Shown here: piece after piece, positions 9,239 through 17,354 of the stretch
How the letters are laid out: each line of letters starts with the position of its first letter
Numbering within the stretch: the first letter of the stretch is position 1
Assembly (NCBI GenBank): GCA_009911305.1
Contig: QXXC01000007.1
Coordinates: 62,001 to 126,000, forward strand
Length of the DNA: 64,000 bases
Source: Clostridiaceae bacterium
GTDB taxonomy: Bacteria; Bacillota; Clostridia; Lachnospirales; Lachnospiraceae
Reading direction: 5' to 3'
The notes under the pieces: generated by a model
The model's input: only the letters and a program-made list of their open reading frames with translations
The model's database searches: none
What the model was told of the DNA's origin: nothing
Position numbers and translations under genes: made by a program

Positions 9239-10161
9239 AAGTCTGCTTTATCGGATTTGGCTCAATTGCCGGGAGACATATAAGAAATATAAAAGCGATG
9301 TATGGAGAGAAGGTGCAGATCGATCTATTCCGAAGCAGACAAAAAGAGCAGGATACAGATCGTTTGGGAGACATGATCCATGAGATTTATTATGACAGGG
9401 ACAGGCTTCCCTGTGATTACGATGTGATGTTTATCACAAATCCCACGAGACTGCACTACAGCACACTGATGGAGTTCCACTGCTATGGGCGCCATTTTTT
9501 TATTGAAAAGCCGGTATTTGAGACAGGAAGAGAGGACATAAAACGCTTAGGGCTTCGTCCGGAGAGCGTGTACTATGTGGCATGTCCGCTCAGATATACG
9601 AATGTGATACAGTATCTAAGAAAAAATATAGATTTTTCAGAGATTTACAGCATCCGCTGTATTTCCTCCAGTTACCTTCCGGACTGGCGTCCCGGAACAG
9701 ATTACAGGGATTCCTACAGCGCAAGAAAGGAGCTGGGAGGAGGGGTTTCTATTGATCTGATCCATGAATGGGATTACCTCTGCTATCTGCTGGGAGAGCC
9801 GGAGCGTGTGAAAAGTATGATAGCCAGAAAATCGGACTTGGAGATTGACAGCGATGATATTGCCGTCTATGTGGCAGAGTACAGGGATAAGCTAGTGGAA
9901 CTTCACCTGGACTATTTCGGCCGGGTTCCGGTAAGAAAGCTGGAGTTATTGGGCCGCCGGGAGGTTATAGAGGCAGATTTGATTCATGAGAGGATACGGT
10001 ATCGGAAATCAGGAAGCACGGTAGAGCTGGCTGAGGAGAGAGACGCTTATCAGAAGAGAGAGCTGGAATACTTTTTCAGGATGATTCGGCAGGGAACGGC
10101 GAATCCAAATTCGATCAGCCGGGCCTGCCGCACCTTACAGATTGCGAGGGGAGAATGGTAG
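9235..10161 (+). CDS. Gfo/Idh/MocA-family oxidoreductase, second copy
   Basis: 308 residues. The Rossmann motif is MKVCFIGFGSIAGRH and the canonical EKPVFETGRE segment lies near residues 90-99. An HEWDYLCYLLG segment lies where the family has its substrate-binding His. It shares a PDW-P-W/G-x-D-Y segment with the preceding oxidoreductase (LPDWHPWEDY versus LPDWRPGTDY), so the two are likely paralogues. The start ATG overlaps the upstream stop as ATGA. Its substrate is unknown; location between ptmE and legF suggests a nonulosonic acid or a related sugar. Confidence 0.8.
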   Translation: MKVCFIGFGSIAGRHIRNIKAMYGEKVQIDLFRSRQKEQDTDRLGDMIHEIYYDRDRLPCDYDVMFITNPTRLHYSTLMEFHCYGRHFFIEKPVFETGREDIKRLGLRPESVYYVACPLRYTNVIQYLRKNIDFSEIYSIRCISSSYLPDWRPGTDYRDSYSARKELGGGVSIDLIHEWDYLCYLLGEPERVKSMIARKSDLEIDSDDIAVYVAEYRDKLVELHLDYFGRVPVRKLELLGRREVIEADLIHERIRYRKSGSTVELAEERDAYQKRELEYFFRMIRQGTANPNSISRACRTLQIARGEW

Positions 10162-10162
10162 C

Positions 10163-10954
10163 ATGCGCGTTTTATTTACGATATGTGCAAGAGCCGGTTC
10201 AAAGGGCGTTAAGAACAAGAATATAAGATGTATGAAGAAAATTCCGCTGGCATATTACACCCTGGCGGCGATCGGACTGTACGGGGAAAGACATACCGGG
10301 GACATGGTTTCTGTAGCAGTTAATACGGACAGCAGAGAGCTTAAGGAGCAGATACAGTCTCAGGATGTGATACGCGATATTCGGTTTCTTCCCAGAAAGG
10401 AGAGCCTGGCAGGAGATGAGACGGCCAAGGTAGATGTGATACGGGACTGTTTGGAGCAGTGCGGAGGAAAAACGGCTTATGATGCAGTAGTGGATCTGGA
10501 TTTGACCTCACCCATGCGCAGGGTAGAGGACATCGAAGCGGCGGTTGCTGCTCTGACCGCTGATGAGAATACGGATCTCGTATTCAGTGCAGTAGCCGGG
10601 AGAAGGAATCCCTATTTTAATATGGTAGAGGAAAGAAACGGCTATTTCAGAAAGGTATGCGCCGCCGCATACAAGGCCAGACAGCAGGCCCCGCATATCT
10701 ATGAGCTGAATGCCAGTATCTATGTATACCGCCCGGCATTTTTAGCAGGACCGATTGAGAAGAGTATACTGGATTACAACGGGACGATCGTCAGGATGCC
10801 GGACTATCTGGTGCTGGATATTGATTCGGAGGAGGACTTCCGGCAAATGGAGTTTGTGATGGATTATTTCAGGGAACAGGATTCCGGGCTTGCAGAGGTG
10901 ATGGCTCAGGCGGGACGTATAAATGCCGGGAGCCGGTATATGACCAACGGATAA
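10163..10954 (+). CDS. legF: CMP-legionaminic acid synthetase (acylneuraminate cytidylyltransferase family)
   Basis: About 263 residues. The N-terminal nucleotide-binding motif CARAGSKGVKNKN is that of CMP-Neu5Ac, CMP-Pse and CMP-Leg synthetases. DLDLTSPMRRVEDI and a C-terminal LDIDSEEDF also fit. It activates the nine-carbon sugar with CTP for transfer. An in-frame ATG exists 21 bases upstream, but the ATG at 10163 is preferred: it puts the family motif at the N-terminus and is preceded by AGGGGAG at about 10 bases. The sugar specificity is inferred from the LegB/C/G/I set. Confidence 0.85.
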   Translation: MRVLFTICARAGSKGVKNKNIRCMKKIPLAYYTLAAIGLYGERHTGDMVSVAVNTDSRELKEQIQSQDVIRDIRFLPRKESLAGDETAKVDVIRDCLEQCGGKTAYDAVVDLDLTSPMRRVEDIEAAVAALTADENTDLVFSAVAGRRNPYFNMVEERNGYFRKVCAAAYKARQQAPHIYELNASIYVYRPAFLAGPIEKSILDYNGTIVRMPDYLVLDIDSEEDFRQMEFVMDYFREQDSGLAEVMAQAGRINAGSRYMTNG

Positions 10955-10974
10955 GATTCGGTAAAGGATACGAT

Positions 10975-12109
10975 ATGGTATATTTTAATGTTCCTCCCTG
11001 CACGGGAGATGAGATGGCATTTATTGAGCAGGCAATTCAAAACCATAAGATCTGCGGCGACGGGCCTTTTACGAAACAGTGCAATGCCTGGCTGGAAACC
11101 CGGTTTTCCGCTCAGAAGGCGCTGCTGACAACCAGCGGAACAACGGCGCTGGATATGGCTCTCTTACTATGCGATTTGAAGCCCGGGGATGAGGTGATAC
11201 TTCCAAGCTATACATTTTCGAGCACAGCGACCGCGCCGGTGTTAGCAGGAGCGAATCTTGTTTTTGCAGATATCCGGCCGGATACCATGAATATGGATGA
11301 GACGAGGTTGGAAGAGGCGATAACGGATAAAACAAAGGTAATCATTGTCATGCATTATGCGGGTGTGGCATGTGAAATGGATACAATCATGGATATTGCG
11401 CGGCGCCATCGTCTGATCGTTGTGGAGGATGCGGCTCAGGGAGTGATGAGCGCTTATAAAGGAAAGGCACTGGGAACAATCGGGGACTTTGGATGTTACA
11501 GTTTTCATGAGACAAAGAATTATTCGATGGGGGAAGGCGGAGCTCTTTTAATTCGGGACAGGATATATAATGAGCGCGCGGAAATCCTGAGAGAAAAGGG
11601 AACGGACCGTTCTAAGTTTTACCGCGGCCAGATTGATAAGTATACCTGGGTTGATATAGGGGACAGCTATCTGCCAAGTGAACTGAATGCGGCCTATTTG
11701 TGGGCGCAGCTTCTTAAGGCAGATAAGATCAATGAAAACCGTATGGATTCCTGGAATCGGTACTATGAGGCTTTAAAACCTCTGGCGGATCAGGGGAAAA
11801 TCGATCTGCCGGCTGTTCCGGATGGATGTATACATAATGCACATATGTTCTGGATCAAATGCAGGGATCTGAAGGAGAGGACGGAACTGATCGATTTTCT
11901 GAAAACAGGGGGGGGTGTCTTCCGTATTTCATTATATTCCGCTGCACAGTGCTCCGGCGGGGAAAAAGTATGGGCGGTTCAGTGGCAGTGACAGATACAC
12001 GACCAGAGAAAGCGAGAGACTGCTGCGGCTTCCTTTGTATTATGGCATGGCACAGGAGGATCATCAGAGGGTCTGTGATAGAGTGAAGGAGTTCTATCAG
12101 TCATTATGA
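10975..12109 (+). CDS. rffA: dTDP-4-amino-4,6-dideoxygalactose transaminase (WecE/RffA-like), frame broken at a G8 tract
   Basis: Closely resembles E. coli WecE along its length (HYAGVACEMDTIMDIA, VVEDAAQGVMSAYKGKALGT, FHETKNYSMGEGG with the PLP Lys near residue 180). WecE aminates dTDP-4-keto-6-deoxyglucose to dTDP-Fuc4N. In the present sequence the frame is lost at a G8 run (11908-11915) and reads out to a false stop at 11991. Removing one G restores the family C-terminus (SVFHYIPLHSAPAGKKYG, then RYTTRESERLLRLPLYYG), ending at 12109. That end overlaps the next start as ATGA. The gene is therefore in an off state or carries a homopolymer error. No dTDP-glucose synthesis genes lie in the window. 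Confidence 0.86.
11908..11915 (+). repeat. Poly-G tract (G8), frame-breaking, in rffA
   Basis: Eight G between codons for Lys-Thr and the conserved SSVFHY segment. With seven G the WecE-like frame is continuous to 12109; with eight the product ends at 11991 with an unrelated tail. Confidence 0.88.
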
Positions 12110-13143
12110 AACGAATTGCCACAGTCGATATCATAAAATTTATTCTTGCAGTTGTGATTGTTCTGCATCATTACCAGCAGGTCACAGGGGCACGATTTTC
12201 AGGATTAAATTTCTATGGAGGAGCTGTCTATTTTGGCTATGCTGTAGAATTCTTTTTTATTATATCGGGATTTTTCTCTGCGGCAGGCATTCTGGCCTAT
12301 TCGGATGAGAGCTTCAAGAGCTATTTTATGCGGAAGGCGGTAAGGCTGTACCCGATGACGCTGCTCAGTGTCTTTGCGACAGCCGGGCTGATGGCTGTTT
12401 ATAAGACGGTAAAAGGAGAGTGGTTTTTGGATATCGTGCCCGGGCTCTGGAGAATGCTAAACAGTATGCTCCTGACACACACGGGGGGGGGTATTTCCAA
12501 TCTGGGATTGGCGGTGAATAATCCTACCTGGTATCTCTGTGTCCTGCTTATCTGTTATGTGTTACTCTGGCAGATTGTATGGATATGCAGGAGAACGGAA
12601 ATCAATCCGTTTTATTGGTTTGCGGCAGCATCAACCGCAGGCGTGGGTATCGTCAAATATGACATCAGGCTTCCGTTTGTAAATTATTATACCGGAAGAG
12701 GATATGCAGCGTTTTTTCTGGGAGTATTATTATGGTACGCCTGGCGCAAGGCAGCGCGCAAAACGCTTTTGGCAGTATCTCTGTCAGTGCTGCTCCTGTG
12801 CGGGGCGGCTGGTTTTACAGGAGGGGCGGAGCTTTTTGATGATCAGTGGGGGATCCTGACCTTTATCATTTTCCCGTCTGTTTTTCTGTCCGCCCTTTGC
12901 CTGAAGGACTATGTTCCGGGAAAATGCTGGAGTGTACTGGGCGGTATTTCTTTTGAAATGTATCTGTGGCATTTTCCTATGCTGATTTTGTGGGATTTTG
13001 TAAAGGACAGAATTTGCATGGAAAAGAGGATGTGGATGGCTGTATTTACAATTTTGGTATTTATTTTATCTGCAGTTCTGTATGCTGCGGCAGAGATCCC
13101 GCTGGCCAGGTGGTTTGACAGGATGAGGAAGAAGGATGCTTAG
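12106..13143 (+). CDS. Membrane O-acyltransferase (acyltransferase family 3, OafA-like)
   Basis: 345 residues with about ten membrane segments. The N-terminal helix carries the family catalytic-type motif (VIVLHHYQQ near 18-26) followed by VEFFFIISGFF. A central NNPTWYL and a terminal GGISFEMYLWHFPML are also typical. These enzymes move acetyl groups across the membrane onto surface glycans. The start overlaps the restored rffA stop (ATGA). A G9 tract encodes Gly127-129 in a predicted loop, and the frame is intact at this length, so the gene is on. Confidence 0.85.
   Translation: MKRIATVDIIKFILAVVIVLHHYQQVTGARFSGLNFYGGAVYFGYAVEFFFIISGFFSAAGILAYSDESFKSYFMRKAVRLYPMTLLSVFATAGLMAVYKTVKGEWFLDIVPGLWRMLNSMLLTHTGGGISNLGLAVNNPTWYLCVLLICYVLLWQIVWICRRTEINPFYWFAAASTAGVGIVKYDIRLPFVNYYTGRGYAAFFLGVLLWYAWRKAARKTLLAVSLSVLLLCGAAGFTGGAELFDDQWGILTFIIFPSVFLSALCLKDYVPGKCWSVLGGISFEMYLWHFPMLILWDFVKDRICMEKRMWMAVFTILVFILSAVLYAAAEIPLARWFDRMRKKDA
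12483..12491 (+). repeat. Poly-G tract (G9) in the O-acyltransferase gene
   Basis: Nine G read as part of Thr-Gly-Gly-Gly-Ile; the acyltransferase frame is intact on both sides. A change of one base would truncate the protein at about one third of its length. Confidence 0.85.
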
Positions 13144-13471
13144 AAATTATATCAGTCTGCACGGTCTGATGCTTATGTATTCACTTGGTGCAGTATGTTC
13201 AAAATCTGCGTCCCGGCATCCATTTTTTTCCGCGGGATTTTGGTTTTTTTATGGGCTTGCGTTTGCTGTCCTGGCAGTCTATGCAGTCGTATGGCAGCAG
13301 CTCATAAAGAGGATCCCGCTGGTTACAGGGTATGCCAATAAGGCGGTAACGGTGATTTGGGGCCTGTTATGGGGCCGGCTGTTTTTTGCAGAGGCAATTA
13401 CGATGCAGGGTGTGCTGGGGGCGGCGCTAATCATGACCGGCATCTATATAGTGGTAAAATCAGATGGGTAA
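13136..13471 (+). CDS. Small EamA/SMR-type membrane protein, flippase subunit (ArnE/ArnF-like)
   Basis: 111 residues with four predicted membrane helices. The last part (AEAITMQGVLGAALIMTGIYIVV) is typical of EamA/EmrE half-transporters. ArnE/ArnF-type pairs flip an undecaprenyl-phosphate sugar across the membrane. It overlaps the acyltransferase gene upstream by 8 bases and the second small subunit downstream by 8 bases. The pair precedes a polyprenyl-phosphate glycosyltransferase gene, which supports a flippase rather than a drug-export role. Confidence 0.75.
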   Translation: MLRNYISLHGLMLMYSLGAVCSKSASRHPFFSAGFWFFYGLAFAVLAVYAVVWQQLIKRIPLVTGYANKAVTVIWGLLWGRLFFAEAITMQGVLGAALIMTGIYIVVKSDG

Positions 13472-13820
13472 GAAAGGGATATACATGCTTCTTTTTCTGA
13501 CAGCGGTGTTTCTGTCTTCCGTTTGTCAGATCATCTTAAAGAAAAATGCGGGAAAAGAATATAAAAGTAAAATCAGAGAATACATGAATGTTCCGGTGGC
13601 AATGGCCTACGGACTCTTTTTTCTGTCAACATTGCTGACGCTGAACGCTTATAAATATGTTCCGCTCTCTATGGGTCCCATACTGGAAGGGACAGGGTAT
13701 GTCTGGGTTGCGGCGCTGGGATCCATTTTTCTGAAAGAGAAGCTAAACAAACAAAAACTAATGGGGCTTATGCTGATTATTTCGGGAATCATTGTGTTTA
13801 ACTGGGGGATATTCGGATGA
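13464..13820 (+). CDS. Small EamA/SMR-type membrane protein, second flippase subunit
   Basis: 118 residues and four predicted helices. LNAYKYVPLSMGPILEGTGYVWVAALGSIFLKEKLNKQKLMG is the usual SMR/EamA helix-2/3 pattern (shown here in two parts in the protein: SMGPILEGTGY near 70 and FLKEKLNKQ near 90). It probably forms a heterodimer with the 111-residue protein just upstream. It overlaps the downstream GT2 gene by ATGA. Together the three genes match an Und-P-sugar synthesis and flipping module. Confidence 0.75.
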   Translation: MGKKGIYMLLFLTAVFLSSVCQIILKKNAGKEYKSKIREYMNVPVAMAYGLFFLSTLLTLNAYKYVPLSMGPILEGTGYVWVAALGSIFLKEKLNKQKLMGLMLIISGIIVFNWGIFG

Positions 13821-14761
13821 AATTGCTGAGCTTTGTAATACCATGTTACAGGAGCGAACATACGATTGAGAAAGTGACGGATGAAATTATTGATGTTGTA
13901 TCAGGGCGGGAGGAATACGATTATGAGATTATTGCCGTAAATGACGCGTCTCCGGATCGCGTATACGATACGCTCCGGGATCTCGCGCGGCAAAATCCCA
14001 AAATCAAGGCGGTGAATCTGGCCAGAAATATGGGCAAGCATTCTGCGGTGCTGGCCGGATATTCGGTCGCAGAGGGTGATTATATTGTGAATCTTGACGA
14101 CGATTTTCAGAGCCCGGTGTACGAGCTCTGGAACATGCTGGAACCGATCGAGAGGGATGAATGCGATGTTACAACTGCGAAGTACAGAAAAAAGAGGGAA
14201 TCTGTGCTGAAACGGTTCGGCAGCAATGTTAATCTCTGGATATCGGAGATAATGCTTGATAAGCCCAAGGGACTGCGGTTTGAGAACTTTAGCGTTATGA
14301 AGCGGTTTATCTGTGATGAAGTCATAAAATACCAGAACCCGTATCCATATCTTGAGGGTCTGATTGTGAGGGTAACCAGGCGGATTCAGACGGTTCCCAT
14401 GGAAAACCGCGAACGCGCCGATGATCAGGCGTCCGGTTTTTCATTCAGAAAGTCCATCGCGCTTTTTGTAAATGGCTTTACTTCATTTTCCGTAAAGCCG
14501 CTGAGGATCGCGGCCGTTCTGGGCTTTTTGTTTGCTCTGTTTGGTTTTTTATACAGCATGTATATCGTCATAAAGAAAATACTGATACCGGAAGTGCCGG
14601 TGGGCTACAGCTCGGTTATGGCGGTCATGCTTTTTTCCAGCGGTTTGATCATGCTGGTGCTGGGTATGATCGGCGAATATATAGGCCGCATTTTTATATG
14701 CATCAATAATTCGCCGCAGTTTGTTATAAAAGAGACAATCAACGTGGAAAGGAAGCGGTGA
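13817..14761 (+). CDS. Polyprenyl-phosphate glycosyltransferase (GT2, ArnC/GtrB-like)
   Basis: 314 residues. A cytoplasmic GT2 domain has IPCYRSEHTIE at the N-terminus, NLARNMGKHSAVLAGY near 70-85 and the acidic NLDDDFQSP near 91-99. Two C-terminal membrane helices follow (about 225-250 and 265-290), the layout of GtrB and ArnC. It loads a sugar from a nucleotide donor onto undecaprenyl phosphate. The flippase pair lies upstream, and the membrane proteins at 18101 or 24199 are candidate final transferases. Confidence 0.85.
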   Translation: MKLLSFVIPCYRSEHTIEKVTDEIIDVVSGREEYDYEIIAVNDASPDRVYDTLRDLARQNPKIKAVNLARNMGKHSAVLAGYSVAEGDYIVNLDDDFQSPVYELWNMLEPIERDECDVTTAKYRKKRESVLKRFGSNVNLWISEIMLDKPKGLRFENFSVMKRFICDEVIKYQNPYPYLEGLIVRVTRRIQTVPMENRERADDQASGFSFRKSIALFVNGFTSFSVKPLRIAAVLGFLFALFGFLYSMYIVIKKILIPEVPVGYSSVMAVMLFSSGLIMLVLGMIGEYIGRIFICINNSPQFVIKETINVERKR

Positions 14762-14764
14762 TAT

Positions 14765-15427
14765 ATGGCAGATATTATAATCTTTGGACTGGAACAGTTT
14801 GCCGCGCAGATGTTTGAGCTGTTGAAACAGGAATCGGAAATGAATGTGAGGGCGTTTTGCGCTGACAAAGATTACATGCCGGAAAAAATTGATTGGGGGG
14901 GGGTACCGGTAGTCGCCTTTGAAGATTTGGAGAGGTATTTCGCGCCGACAGAACATAGTATTCTGTTCTGCATCGGTTATACGCAGATGAACCGGATCCG
15001 GAAAAAGAGGATGGAGGAAGCCATGGCGCGGGGCTACTCTATCGCAGGCTACCGCCATCCCACCGCTCTGATCCAGACGGAGGATATTGGTATTGGCAAT
15101 ATTTTTATGGAAGGCGTCGTGATAGGCCAGGGCGTAAGGATTGGGGACGGAAATATTTTCTGGCCTGCGGCGCATGTCGCGCACCATACATGGGTGGGAA
15201 ATTATAATTTCTTTACGATTTCCACGGCGGTTGCGGGGAATATAAGGATACATGATTTCTGTGTTTTTGGAGCCAATTGCACAGTCAAAAACGGAATTGA
15301 GATAAAGGATGGGACATTGGCAGGAGCAGGCGCTTATATTGCGCATTCAACCGAGGAATGGAGTGTGTATACGCCTCCCAGATCCTATCAATTGAAAGGA
15401 AAGAGCAGCCTTGATTTTAAGCTCTGA
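14765..15427 (+). CDS. Left-handed beta-helix acetyltransferase (NeuD/PglD-like)
   Basis: 220 residues. A short Rossmann-like N-domain (IIIFGLEQFAAQMFEL) is followed by hexapeptide-like repeats (IGIGNIFMEGVVIGQGVRIGDGN and on, in shorter pieces) typical of LbH acyltransferases. It probably acetylates an amino or hydroxyl group on a sugar, perhaps the product of the WecE-like enzyme. The C-terminal TPPRSYQLK matches sugar N-acetyltransferases. A G9 tract encodes Gly46-Gly47 region; frame is intact. A second, more LegH/NeuD-like gene lies at 20120. Confidence 0.78.
   Translation: MADIIIFGLEQFAAQMFELLKQESEMNVRAFCADKDYMPEKIDWGGVPVVAFEDLERYFAPTEHSILFCIGYTQMNRIRKKRMEEAMARGYSIAGYRHPTALIQTEDIGIGNIFMEGVVIGQGVRIGDGNIFWPAAHVAHHTWVGNYNFFTISTAVAGNIRIHDFCVFGANCTVKNGIEIKDGTLAGAGAYIAHSTEEWSVYTPPRSYQLKGKSSLDFKL
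14895..14903 (+). repeat. Poly-G tract (G9) in the LbH acetyltransferase gene
   Basis: Nine G within codons for Asp-Trp-Gly-Gly-Val, ahead of the acetyltransferase repeats. The frame is intact at G9; gain or loss of one base would remove the whole catalytic domain. Confidence 0.85.
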
Positions 15428-15441
15428 GCAGGGATATAAAC

Positions 15442-16446
15442 ATGATTCATATATTAGTGTTAGGAGTTGGCGGGAATGTAAGCCAGGGGATTGTGAAAGC
15501 GCTTAGAAAAACAGATTTGGATATACATATAACAGGCGCTTGTGTCTCTCCTGCGTCGGCCGGATTATATATGTGTGATGAGGCATTTCTTTCACCGTAT
15601 GCAAAGGAAGAATGCTTTATAAGCTGGCTTGCGGAGATCTGCAACCGGCAGAAGATTGATATGATAGTGACGGGTGTGGAAGAAATTATCAGGGAGATTG
15701 TGATACAGAAGCAATATCTGGAGCGCCGCGCCGGCGCAGTGTTTGTCGCGTCCTCTTATGAGCAGCTAAAAACGGGCCAGGACAAGCTGCTGACCGTCCG
15801 GTGGTTAAAGGAAAACGGATGCAATTATCCTGCATTTTGTGAAGCGGGTGACGCGGGCGGGGCAGCGGAGCTTGTGAAGAGAACCGGTTTTCCATTGCTG
15901 GCCAAGCCAAGGAGGGGAAAGGGCTCTCATGGAATTTATGTGCTGCATGATGAAAAGGAACTAAAAAAACTTGACAGTTTAGAGAATTATGTCCTAGAGG
16001 AATATATCGGAAGCAGCGATCATGAATATACGGTAGGCTGTTACTGCAGCAGGAACGGCGCGCTGATGGATGTGATCGCGATGCGCCGCCGCTTAAAAAA
16101 CGGGACAACCGTCTGGGCAGAGGTCGTTGAGAATGAAACGATCCGCAGGGAGGCCGAAAAAATTTGCAGGGCCTTCTGCCCCAAAGGTCCGTTAAACCTG
16201 CAGATGCGGTTAAACGCAGAGGGAGAACCCGTCTGTTTTGAGATGAATGTGCGTTTTTCCGGAACGACGGCAATGCGCACGAATTTTGGTTTTTGTGATG
16301 TCGAGGCCATGGTCAGGGAATATGTATTGGGAGAGCCGATTGGAAACTGTTTCCATGTGATGCCGGGGGAAGCCTATCGGTACGATGAAGAACTGTATCT
16401 GCCGCCGGGAACAACGGGCCGGATGGCAGGAAATATGAAAAAATGA
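15442..16446 (+). CDS. ATP-grasp domain protein (carbamoyl-phosphate-synthase-like)
   Basis: 334 residues. The N-terminus (HILVLGVGGNVSQGIVKAL) is a nucleotide-binding pre-ATP-grasp domain. The ATP-grasp core has GFPLLAKPRRGKGSHGI near 150-166, EEYIGSSDHEYTVG near 188-201, and the metal-binding FEMNVRFSGT near 270-279. Such enzymes join a carboxylate to an amine or thiol using ATP. In polysaccharide loci they may add an amino acid to a sugar; no substrate can be named here. The stop overlaps an ATG (ATGA), but the next gene probably starts 15 bases later. Confidence 0.78.
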   Translation: MIHILVLGVGGNVSQGIVKALRKTDLDIHITGACVSPASAGLYMCDEAFLSPYAKEECFISWLAEICNRQKIDMIVTGVEEIIREIVIQKQYLERRAGAVFVASSYEQLKTGQDKLLTVRWLKENGCNYPAFCEAGDAGGAAELVKRTGFPLLAKPRRGKGSHGIYVLHDEKELKKLDSLENYVLEEYIGSSDHEYTVGCYCSRNGALMDVIAMRRRLKNGTTVWAEVVENETIRREAEKICRAFCPKGPLNLQMRLNAEGEPVCFEMNVRFSGTTAMRTNFGFCDVEAMVREYVLGEPIGNCFHVMPGEAYRYDEELYLPPGTTGRMAGNMKK

Positions 16447-16460
16447 GGAAATGTGGGAAA

Positions 16461-17354
16461 ATGAATATACTGGTGACAGGTTCCAATGGGTTTATCGGCA
16501 GGAATATCGTAAAGGAACTGGTGAAAAAGGATTGTGTCATCGGCTGCGGAAGAAAGGAAGCTTCTCAGATAGAAACAGGCGGGTATGTCAGATGGGATAT
16601 TGCCGGTGAGACATGTCCGGATGAGCTGTATGACAGAGAATTTGATATAATTGTACATGCAGCGGCATCGCTTGATAAGGATGACAGGAAGGAAGAGCTG
16701 ATTACCACAAATTGCCTGGGAGCGCACCGGATCTATACGCTTGCAGTCAGAAAGCATGTGAAAAAGGTGATTTATCTCTCCAGCCTGCCGGTGGTTGGCG
16801 TTCCCTTTCCCACCCCAATTACAGAAAGTTCTGAAATAAAGCCAATTACCATGTATCATGCGGCCAAAGCGGCCGGAGAATTCATCCTGGCCCAGGTTGA
16901 AAAGCAAGGGATTGATATTATGAACCTGAGAATTCCTTCTCCCATAGGGCTCGGTATGCCGTCAGGGACGATTGTCCCGGTCTTTCTTAAGCAGGCTCTG
17001 CTGGGCAAAGCGCTGACGCTGCCCGGCAGAGGGACACGCCGGCAGAATTATATTGATGTCAGAGATATTGCCTTTGCTGTCAGACGCATCATCGGCGGGG
17101 AGATTCCCTGCGGGACATACAATCTGGCATCCGATGAAACCGTATCTAATTATGAAATGGCCTGTATGTGCATTGAGGCTGCAAACAGCGAATCAGAGAT
17201 CCGGTTTTCCCCGCAGCCGGATCCCTGCGATGGCTGGGCGTGGGATACAGATACCTCGAAATTAAAGAATGCGATCGGAAGCTTTACGAATCATACGATC
17301 CGGGAGTCATTGAAAGATATTGCAGACGATATAAAGAAGCGTATTGAGTTATGA
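16461..17354 (+). CDS. NAD-dependent epimerase/dehydratase (extended SDR)
   Basis: About 297 residues with TGSNGFIGRNIV at the N-terminus. In the usual YxxxK position it has MYHAAKAAGEF, so Tyr and Lys are kept. This belongs to the UDP-glucose 4-epimerase-like family; it is shorter than LegB and not its duplicate. The ATG at 16461 is preferred over 16443 because GAGGAAA lies about 8 bases before it and the fold motif then begins at once. The stop overlaps the following phosphoesterase start as ATGA. Its substrate is unknown. Confidence 0.78.
   Translation: MNILVTGSNGFIGRNIVKELVKKDCVIGCGRKEASQIETGGYVRWDIAGETCPDELYDREFDIIVHAAASLDKDDRKEELITTNCLGAHRIYTLAVRKHVKKVIYLSSLPVVGVPFPTPITESSEIKPITMYHAAKAAGEFILAQVEKQGIDIMNLRIPSPIGLGMPSGTIVPVFLKQALLGKALTLPGRGTRRQNYIDVRDIAFAVRRIIGGEIPCGTYNLASDETVSNYEMACMCIEAANSESEIRFSPQPDPCDGWAWDTDTSKLKNAIGSFTNHTIRESLKDIADDIKKRIEL

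Noticed and set aside
12481..12491. Frame break at the acyltransferase G9 tract
   Set aside because: Both sides read as one acyltransferase family protein at G9, so the gene is on in this assembly.
14549..15346. Long minus-strand open frame (265 codons) across the acetyltransferase gene
   Set aside because: His/Arg-rich shadow with no family motifs or ribosome site, opposite a clear + strand gene.
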